Source: JBCAWW01 sp039024315 (GTDB lineage Bacteria; Bacteroidota; Bacteroidia; J057). From it: a stretch of DNA of 21,902 bases. The notes below the pieces were generated by a model. That model searched no databases. It saw nothing but the letters and a program-made list of their open reading frames with translations, and was not told the origin of the DNA. Location of the stretch: assembly GCA_039024315.1 (NCBI GenBank), contig JBCCQN010000135.1, forward strand, positions 1-21,902, read 5' to 3'. A program made the position numbers and the translations under genes. Of this stretch, positions 16,533 through 21,902 are shown in pieces (position 1 is the stretch's first letter; each line of letters begins with the position of its first letter).

Positions 16533-17165
16533 TCAGCCGATCTCTCCGCGTAGCTTCTTCGCCACCACTTCGGATTTGCTGTTGACGTGCAGCTTTTTGT
16601 AGATGTTTTTGATATGGGTGCGCACCGTCTCGATCCCGATGCTATAGCGATCTGCAATCAGTTTATAACTCAAGCCATCGACCAAACCTTCGACGATTTG
16701 GTTTTCCTTGGGTGTGAGGGGACTTTGGTTGGTTTTCTTGGCGGGTTGGAAGTAATCTACCACCTTACGCGCCACCTGTGGCGACATGGCGGAGCCCCCA
16801 GACTGTACGGATTCGACTGCGGCTTTGATTTTGGGCAGGGGAGTACCTTTTACAAGATAACCAACGGCGCCAGCACATAAGGCTTGAAAAATATGTCGGC
16901 TGTCCTCATGCAAGGTCAGCATGATAATATCCGTATCAGGCAGGATGGCTTTGATCTTTTTGATGCCCTCTATGCCCGTAATGCCCGGCAGATTGATATC
17001 AAGCAGAAGAACCTCCATTTTGTGCTCGTGCAGTTCTACTTCTGTCAAAAAGTCTTCTACTGATTCGGAAGCTAAAATCACTTCAAAACCCAGTTGATGA
17101 CCGAAGAAGGCCCTAAGCACATCTCGGCTGTCCTGATGATCTTCGATTATTCCCAGTCGTATCAT
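16533..17165 (-). CDS. NarL/LuxR-family response regulator
   Basis: 210 residues. The receiver domain has acidic E8/D9, phosphoacceptor D56 (LLLDINLPG), T84 and K106. The C-terminal LuxR-type helix-turn-helix is LTPKENQIVEGLVDGLSYKLIADRYSIGIETVRTHIKNIYKKL (about 150-192). It is a DNA-binding output for a two-component system. It lies after the TPR kinase on the same strand, though the 195-base gap between them holds a palindromic element, so the two genes may not share one transcript. Target genes are unknown; the beta-barrel gene upstream of the kinase is a candidate. Confidence 0.95.
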   Translation of the reverse strand: MIRLGIIEDHQDSRDVLRAFFGHQLGFEVILASESVEDFLTEVELHEHKMEVLLLDINLPGITGIEGIKKIKAILPDTDIIMLTLHEDSRHIFQALCAGAVGYLVKGTPLPKIKAAVESVQSGGSAMSPQVARKVVDYFQPAKKTNQSPLTPKENQIVEGLVDGLSYKLIADRYSIGIETVRTHIKNIYKKLHVNSKSEVVAKKLRGEIG

Positions 17166-17214
17166 AGCGGCAAAGTATCAAATTTGTTTTTGCATTGCCC
17201 TCCCATAAATGAGG

Positions 17215-17230
17215 GATAAGCGTTCTGCGC
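17215..17230 (+). repeat. Dispersed motif copy, left flank of the palindromic element
   Basis: GATAAGCGTTCTGCGC; with AGC following at 17231-17233 it contains an exact 14-base consensus at 17220-17233. A second copy with one change (GATAAACGTTCTGCGC) lies at 17312-17327, so the two form 16-base direct repeats around the palindromic element. Confidence 0.75.
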
Positions 17231-17247
17231 AGCAGGATATCCTGAAT

Positions 17248-17310
17248 GGACGTATGCAATACGCCCCTAGCAATGCTCAATTGTAGCGGCCTATTGCATA
17301 GGCCGCAGAG
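17248..17310. repeat. Palindromic element in the kinase-regulator gap
   Basis: CGTATGCAATACG (17251-17263, 5-base stem) is followed by GCGGCCTAT (17286-17294), loop TGC, ATAGGCCGC (17298-17306), a 9-base stem. The two parts are also imperfect inverted copies of each other: TATGCAATA in the left part reads TATTGCATA in the right. A further near palindrome, CTCCCTATAG/CTATCGGGAG, lies at 17327-17346. Interspersed palindromic repeats of this kind are frequent between genes of Bacteroidota. Whether this one is mobile is not shown. Confidence 0.7.
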
Positions 17311-17311
17311 A

Positions 17312-17327
17312 GATAAACGTTCTGCGC
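17312..17327 (+). repeat. Dispersed motif copy, right flank of the palindromic element
   Basis: GATAAACGTTCTGCGC matches 15 of 16 bases of 17215-17230 in the same orientation. The sequence then changes to TCC instead of AGC. Confidence 0.6.
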
Positions 17328-17360
17328 TCCCTATAGCTATCGGGAGTAATCTAACACCAA

Positions 17361-19346
17361 TTAGGTCAAAGTGGTCCCACTCACCAGCATCGAAAAGCCA
17401 CTACCCTGCTGCAATTGTAGATTAGCGCCAATCTGCTTGGCCCGCATTTCCATATTCTTGAGGCCTTGACCGAGCGTCTTGGGTGTTTTGAGTTGGGTCT
17501 CGCTGCGCGGAACGCTTGGACTTTGGTTTTGTACCTCGAGCGACCATTGATCCTTGCGTTGATGAAGACTGATTTTTACTTCATCTTGGGGCGCATGTTT
17601 GACGATATTGTTGATCGCTTCTTTGAAGATCAAGTAGAGATTTTGCCGCACATCTGGCGACATCGCCTGCTCCAAATCCCAGCCGTCTACCTGAAAGTCC
17701 CACTTTATCTCCAAAGGATTGAGCAGCTCAAAAGCCAACTCTTTCATACGGTCTACTAAGCCACCCAATTGGTCATAGCGGCTGTCAATGGACCAAATCA
17801 CATCTCGCATGGTGGCGATAGCAGTTTGACTATTATCGATGATTTTGTCGCGATAGCTATCCACATTGGTGCCCTCGCTGTATTGCATCATCTGCGCTTG
17901 CATGGATATCCCTGTCAGCAAACTGCCCATCTCGTCGTGTAGATCACTAGCGATTTGAGTACGCAGATTACCCAATTTGATCTCCCGTTTTTGACGGGCA
18001 TTGACCGATTGAAACAACAGCAAGCCAGCTCCGATCAAGCCAATCAAAACGGCTCCTAATATCCAAGCATTGGTACGAAAGCGCTCATTCTCTTTTTCCT
18101 TTTTCAGGGCCAGGATCTCAGCTTCCCGCTTTTCGGTTTCGTACTCAGCATTTAGCTCTTGAATGATTTGGGTGCGCTCGGTAGAAAAGATGCTATCCTT
18201 GGCTCGGGCATGTAGCTGTAAATATTCCAGACTTTTTTGGTAGTCCCCCGCCTCGGCATAGTTACGGGAGAGATGATTGGCATTGGGCAACACATTGCTC
18301 CATTCTCCATCCTTAAGCGACTGGTCTATCGTGATCTTCAAATATTTAATCGTGGAGTCCCGCTCTCCTAATACTTCATATGCATTCCATTTGGCGTCAG
18401 GAATCCAAAATTGGTGAGCGGTATCCTCATTTTTCATGGCAGTGAGCTCGTCAATAAGCGCAAGCACCTCCTCATCTTTGCCAAGGATTTTCAAGACTTT
18501 AAGCAGACCATGCAAGCTAGACTCCATCATCTCAAGGTGCCCTACTTCAAGATTCCATTCGTAGGCTTTGCGGAAGTAGTAGAGTGCAGAGTCGGCATTG
18601 AGAAGCGAATAATGCGCTGCTCCCAAATAGCCCAAGGTGTAGCCAATGTCTATACGCGAATCTTTGGCCAATTCGAGCGCGTAGCACTGCCTAAAATAAT
18701 CCAATGCCTTTTCCCTTTCCTGCAACTCAAAAAAGAGCATCCCAATATTGCCGACGATATGACTTTTATGGTTTTTGGGAGCCCAGTCTAGTGCCTTATA
18801 AAAGCTATTGGTACTCTCAGTGTATTCTCCCGATTCTTTTTGGATGAGGCCGAGACTATTGAGGCTCTCAGAGTAACCCAAACTGTCCTTTAGTGCAAAA
18901 AAAGAATCCCGACCTCGCTCACAGTATAGGCGGGAAGAATCCACCACTCCCAGATGGTGGAAAGTCATGCCCATATAGATATCGTTATTGGCGATTTCGT
19001 CGGCTTCGCCATGTTGCTTGAGTAGGCTTGCCGCTTCGCGGAACGCTTTTAATGCTTTGGAATAACGGCCAAATAGGTCGTAGATGATGGCAAGATTGCT
19101 AAGGCTAAGGCCAAGTTGGTGATCATTTTCTAGCTCACGCGAGAGGTTGACCGCTTCTTGAGCGGCTTCTCTGGCAGCTTCAAAGGAATCATTTTCCAGG
19201 GCTTCACTAAGCGCACGCAAAGATTCTATGCGTTCCACGCCAGTGGACTGCTCTACTACCTGACGCAAAGAATCTACTGGATCTCCCCAACAAAGGCAGG
19301 GCAGCAGCAAAAGAAAAAGGGCTAAGGTTTTTCCCGCTGAATGCAT
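17361..19346 (-). CDS. TPR-containing sensor histidine kinase (HisKA_3 / HPK7 type)
   Basis: 661 residues. The start at 19346 gives a signal peptide-like N-terminus (MHSAGKTLALFLLLLPCLCWG); a longer in-frame start at 19379 is less likely. About 25-395 are TPR-like helices (for example LSNLAIIYDLFGRYSKALKA), expected in the periplasm; a coiled-coil segment precedes a membrane helix at about 422-444 (AWILGAVLIGLIGAGLLLFQ). The catalytic part has H470 in DLHDEMGS (HisKA_3 H-box), N579 in EAINNIVKHA (N-box) and GQGLKNMEMRA near 626. The G1 segment expected to be DxGxG reads QNQSPSVPRSE here, so ATP binding may be altered. Precisely at this spot lies a copy of the dispersed motif. It probably pairs with the regulator at 16533 and follows the beta-barrel gene by 39 bases. 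Confidence 0.92.
   Translation of the reverse strand: MHSAGKTLALFLLLLPCLCWGDPVDSLRQVVEQSTGVERIESLRALSEALENDSFEAAREAAQEAVNLSRELENDHQLGLSLSNLAIIYDLFGRYSKALKAFREAASLLKQHGEADEIANNDIYMGMTFHHLGVVDSSRLYCERGRDSFFALKDSLGYSESLNSLGLIQKESGEYTESTNSFYKALDWAPKNHKSHIVGNIGMLFFELQEREKALDYFRQCYALELAKDSRIDIGYTLGYLGAAHYSLLNADSALYYFRKAYEWNLEVGHLEMMESSLHGLLKVLKILGKDEEVLALIDELTAMKNEDTAHQFWIPDAKWNAYEVLGERDSTIKYLKITIDQSLKDGEWSNVLPNANHLSRNYAEAGDYQKSLEYLQLHARAKDSIFSTERTQIIQELNAEYETEKREAEILALKKEKENERFRTNAWILGAVLIGLIGAGLLLFQSVNARQKREIKLGNLRTQIASDLHDEMGSLLTGISMQAQMMQYSEGTNVDSYRDKIIDNSQTAIATMRDVIWSIDSRYDQLGGLVDRMKELAFELLNPLEIKWDFQVDGWDLEQAMSPDVRQNLYLIFKEAINNIVKHAPQDEVKISLHQRKDQWSLEVQNQSPSVPRSETQLKTPKTLGQGLKNMEMRAKQIGANLQLQQGSGFSMLVSGTTLT
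17502..17515 (-). repeat. Dispersed motif copy, GCGTTCCGCGCAGC variant
   Basis: One change from the consensus. In the kinase gene it encodes SVPRS in the loop where the G1 box is normally found. The reading frame is the same as that of the copy at 1406. Confidence 0.7.
19033..19046 (-). repeat. Dispersed motif copy, GCGTTCCGCGAAGC variant
   Basis: Two changes from the consensus; in the kinase TPR region it encodes AFREA, in the third reading frame. Confidence 0.6.
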
Positions 19347-19385
19347 AATGATAAAAAGTTGAGACGATACGTTCGCCACAGGCGG

Positions 19386-20156
19386 CTACCACATCAGGGA
19401 AAGCCCAATCTCAAGGGGTGCAATCCGAGGATTGACATAGCCGGCAGGATGCACAGAGGCATCGCTAAACGTATCAAAAACATCTGATAATCGGTAGGAA
19501 GCATAAAGCGCTGCCCATTTATAGCCTAGACGTGCGTAGGCCCCATATCTTACTCTTTGGAAATCACCCTCTTGCTCTAGGCCACTATCTTTAAGGACGC
19601 GCGTGCGAACCCCTGTTTCACGCTCAGTGAGGTACTGGGCCGATAATACATAGCCCGCATAAGCACCCACCTCTGCAAAAACCAAGGGGTCATTGTCCTC
19701 ATCCTTGGTAATATTCCAATACAAGCCAACCGGTAGTTCAATTAGACCAATGCGATGTTTTTCAGAAACCAAAGGTTCGCTTTCATTTAGCGAAGTAGGG
19801 AAGGTTTTACTACTACTCTGAGCGTAGTCATAAACCGTCCAGGCGTAGCCAGGCGTAAGGCGAAGCCCCAAAGTATTGCTCCCAAAAGGGATCATAAAGC
19901 CCGCTCCAATAAAGTAGGTTCCAGAACTCGTACCTGCTACTGGCACAGTGTCTTGCTCAGCCTTAAAAGTATTGGTTTGGTACATAAAACCCCGATTAAA
20001 CACGAGTCCAAAAGTACGCGGAGGGTCTGAAGGTAAGTTTATAGAATCAGTTTCTACGGTCGTTACTGTTTCGGCGCTATCAGCGGGTATTTCCTGCGCG
20101 AGCAGGCTACTACCAAGTAAGGCTACAAACAGTATGTGCAGAAATAGGTTTTTCAT
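19386..20156 (-). CDS. Outer-membrane beta-barrel protein
   Basis: 256 residues from the ATG at 20156, which gives signal peptide MKNLFLHILFVALLGSSLLAQ; an upstream in-frame start at 20192 is rejected because it would hide the signal. After a short Thr/Ser/Asp-rich linker, strands alternate with polar loops: FGLVFNRGFMYQT, TYFIGAGFMIPFG, LGLRLTPGYAW, IGLIELPVGLYWNI, VFAEVGAYAGYVLSAQ, YGAYARLGYKWAALYASYRL. The last residues are PLEIGLSLMW, an aromatic C-terminus typical of beta-barrel proteins. The family resembles the PorT-like/OmpW-like barrels of Bacteroidota. It lies just before the TPR kinase (39 bases) and is divergent from the NUDIX gene, 35 bases away. TACCTTTG at 20174-20181 on the reverse strand fits a -7 box. 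Confidence 0.8.
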   Translation of the reverse strand: MKNLFLHILFVALLGSSLLAQEIPADSAETVTTVETDSINLPSDPPRTFGLVFNRGFMYQTNTFKAEQDTVPVAGTSSGTYFIGAGFMIPFGSNTLGLRLTPGYAWTVYDYAQSSSKTFPTSLNESEPLVSEKHRIGLIELPVGLYWNITKDEDNDPLVFAEVGAYAGYVLSAQYLTERETGVRTRVLKDSGLEQEGDFQRVRYGAYARLGYKWAALYASYRLSDVFDTFSDASVHPAGYVNPRIAPLEIGLSLMW

Positions 20157-20191
20157 ATTGCGTATTATTGCATCAAAGGTAATCAAACTCA

Positions 20192-20653
20192 ATGAATCGA
20201 TTTAATATAAGAGTGTACGGAATCTATCTAAAGGATGGTCAGCTCCTCGTCACTGACGAAATTCGTTTTGGCATGAAGATGACCAAACTGCCGGGAGGAG
20301 GCCTTGAGTTTGGTGAAGGACTAGCCGCCGCCCTCAAGCGCGAGTGGCAGGAAGAGATGAATCTAGAGATAGAAGTAGGCGATGTCTTTTACGTCAATCC
20401 TTTCCTCCAGATATCTGCCTTTAAACAAACGGATGAAGTGCTCTGTCATTATTTTTGGGTCAAGCCTTTAGCGCCTTTTAATGTACCTATTACCGACAAG
20501 GCCTTTGACTTTGAGACGGATGAGGACGATCAGCAGCGTTTTCGTTGGATACCTCTAGACCAACTGACAGAGGAGTCTTTTACCTTCCCGATTGATCGGT
20601 CCATGGTGCCAAAATTGAAGGCGCATTTATTAGATAAAAATTTACAATTTTGA
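20192..20653 (+). CDS. NUDIX hydrolase
   Basis: 153 residues. The Nudix box begins at G36: GGLEFGEGLAAALKREWQEEMNL, with E42, R50, E51, E54 and E55 in place. In the usual pattern (GX5EX7REUXEEXGU) the last Gly is replaced by Asn57. The metal-binding glutamates are kept, so activity is expected. NUDIX enzymes hydrolyse nucleoside diphosphates linked to another moiety; the substrate cannot be told. The C-terminal half has the RWIPLDQL pattern that often follows the core. The ATG at 20192 is 35 bases from the divergent barrel start, so the promoters probably overlap. Confidence 0.93.
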   Translation: MNRFNIRVYGIYLKDGQLLVTDEIRFGMKMTKLPGGGLEFGEGLAAALKREWQEEMNLEIEVGDVFYVNPFLQISAFKQTDEVLCHYFWVKPLAPFNVPITDKAFDFETDEDDQQRFRWIPLDQLTEESFTFPIDRSMVPKLKAHLLDKNLQF

Positions 20654-20724
20654 GGGCGTGGATGTTGGAGTGGCAAGATTTTGCGACTCTAATAAATTAT
20701 CCTGATTGACCTTCAAGCTTCTCT

Positions 20725-21902
20725 ATGTCTTCCTTTTGGCGTTCGGTAACAACACTTATCTCAGGCAATCTCTTGTCTCAGGCGATCAGTGTGCTGGGCT
20801 TGATCGTCTTGGCGCGACTTTATTTGCCTGACGCCTACGGAGTTTTTGGCTTTTTCATCGCCAGCGTTGCAGTCATGGTGGTGATCGTAAACGGAGGTTA
20901 CGAGATGGCGGTGATGTTGCCCCGCGCTGCGGAACGCGCCCATCAATTAGTCCTACTAAGCTGTCGAATAGCCATCGGCTTGGGTCTGATCTTAAGCCTA
21001 GTTTTTCTGCTTTTCGGAGATGCCTTTATCTCTTGGGGCCAAGTCGAGGAAATGGGTTATTGGTACTTTATGATCCCACTGAGCATACTGCTAGAAGGTC
21101 TGGCCCAACCACTGCAGATGGCACTCAACCGCCAGCAGCAATATCGCCTGATGTCGATCAGCAAAGTTGTGCGTTCTGCTCTGACAGTAGGCCTAAGCAT
21201 GGCCATGGGCTGGCAGTTTAGCGATTTCAAAGGCCTGATTGCAGGCTATGTCTTGGGGCAATTGGGTTATATGCTGCTTTCTTATTGGGGATATAGGCGT
21301 TCGGCGCAGCCGATAACCCTCAAAGACCTATGGACGGTACAGGCCAGTGCCGCCAAAGAATTTAAAGACTTCCCCATCTATGGTATCTTGAGTGGTTGGC
21401 TCTACACCGCTGCCAAGCATTTGCCCTTCTTTTTTCTCCCTCGCTTTTTTGATGCCTCCGTCAACGGTCAGTTTACCAAAGCAGAGCGAGTGCTCAATTT
21501 GCCGCCTGTATTGGTGAGTATGCCTGTAGGAAGAGTCTTTTATCGGGAAGCCACCCGAGTAGCCCAAGAAGAGCCAGAAGCGCTGGCCGGACTCACCAAA
21601 CGCACCTTCTGGCAATTGGCCGGTTTAGGTTTACCCGTATTGATTGTCATTATGCTCTGGGGCCCGCAGATTTTTGGCCTAGTCCTAGGCGAAGTATGGA
21701 CCGAAGCCGGGGAATATGCCCGCTGGCTTATGCCTTGGCTATACCTTACTTTCATTGCCTCTCCCCTCTCCTATCTGATCGACATCAAGCGTAAGCTCAA
21801 AGAGTTTCTTTGGTATAATATCTTCCAGTTTGTGGTCCGACTTGCCGCCCTGCTCTACGGAGGCTGGTACCTTACTCCTATCGAGACCATGCAAATATTC
21901 GG
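20725..21902 (+). CDS. Polysaccharide (Wzx-like) flippase, C-terminus cut by window edge
   Basis: 392 codons are open from the ATG at 20725 to the right edge. Many hydrophobic segments follow each other, beginning LISGNLLSQAISVLGLIVLARLYLPDAYGVFGFF, which is the typical first part of the oligosaccharide flippase/MVF family. These proteins have 12-14 membrane helices and move lipid-linked sugar units across the inner membrane for capsule, O-antigen or exopolysaccharide synthesis. The rest of a sugar gene cluster would be expected beyond the edge. Two dispersed motif copies occur in it (20924-20937 and 21297-21310). The 71-base gap after the NUDIX gene shows no clear terminator. Confidence 0.88.
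   Translation, partial: MSSFWRSVTTLISGNLLSQAISVLGLIVLARLYLPDAYGVFGFFIASVAVMVVIVNGGYEMAVMLPRAAERAHQLVLLSCRIAIGLGLILSLVFLLFGDAFISWGQVEEMGYWYFMIPLSILLEGLAQPLQMALNRQQQYRLMSISKVVRSALTVGLSMAMGWQFSDFKGLIAGYVLGQLGYMLLSYWGYRRSAQPITLKDLWTVQASAAKEFKDFPIYGILSGWLYTAAKHLPFFFLPRFFDASVNGQFTKAERVLNLPPVLVSMPVGRVFYREATRVAQEEPEALAGLTKRTFWQLAGLGLPVLIVIMLWGPQIFGLVLGEVWTEAGEYARWLMPWLYLTFIASPLSYLIDIKRKLKEFLWYNIFQFVVRLAALLYGGWYLTPIETMQIF
20924..20937 (-). repeat. Dispersed motif copy, shuffled variant
   Basis: Reads GCGTTCCGCAGCGC on the reverse strand: the GCGTTCCGC core is kept but the last bases are rearranged. It lies in the flippase gene, encoding AAER. Confidence 0.5.
21297..21310 (+). repeat. Dispersed motif copy, GCGTTCGGCGCAGC variant
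   Basis: One change from the consensus; in the flippase gene it encodes RSAQ with the preceding Arg. Confidence 0.65.

Noticed and set aside
20761..21755. Reverse-strand ORFs under the flippase
   Set aside because: The forward frame is open for 392 codons and rich in membrane segments; the reverse ones are shadows.

Overview
The window looks like a piece of a Bacteroidota chromosome, most likely from the Saprospiria/Lewinella side of the phylum (the phylum is well supported, the family is a guess). Three proteins end in a type IX secretion (T9SS) type A sorting domain, there is a TPR-coupled histidine kinase of the kind common in this phylum, Shine-Dalgarno sites are mostly absent, and some promoters fit the phylum's TTTG / TAnnTTTG pattern. 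No phage, transposase, CRISPR array, rRNA or tRNA gene is visible.

Layout. 1-1972 (-): a large helical-repeat-like protein of unknown function, cut by the left edge. 2157-3482 (-): a T9SS-exported protein with a haem-c-type CxxCH motif and a PKD-like domain, with a clear terminator behind it. 3686-5254 (+): a HerA/DUF853-type ATPase. 5283-6218 (-): a small T9SS cargo with a possible sugar-binding domain. 6381-7271 (-): a four-helix membrane protein. 7454-8455 (+): an ARPP-1-like protein. 8456-8761: a gene-free stretch with short repeats and a terminator. 8762-12848 (-): four co-directional genes, in transcription order a group II PLP-dependent decarboxylase, an indoleamine 2,3-dioxygenase (IDO), an Mrp/ApbC Fe-S carrier ATPase and a NifU-domain protein. 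12986-13025: a near-perfect long palindrome. 13102-16329 (-): a 1075-residue T9SS protein with FG-GAP-like repeats. 16533-20156 (-): in transcription order an outer-membrane beta-barrel protein, a TPR histidine kinase and a LuxR/NarL-type response regulator. 20192-20653 (+): a NUDIX hydrolase. 20725-21902 (+): a polysaccharide flippase, cut by the right edge.

How the parts may work together. The decarboxylase and IDO are separated by 52 bases and probably act on aromatic amino acids, perhaps tryptophan. The Mrp and NifU proteins behind them are Fe-S cluster carriers and may be only positional neighbours. The beta-barrel, kinase and regulator look like an envelope-linked signalling unit. The T9SS cargo genes encode cell-surface or secreted products.

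The most unusual signal is not a gene. A short motif, GCGTTCTGCGCAGC with small variations, occurs at about ten places on both strands, inside genes (in several reading frames) and between genes. Two copies bracket a palindromic element between the kinase and regulator genes. It behaves like a genome-wide DNA-level signal or a very short mobile repeat.
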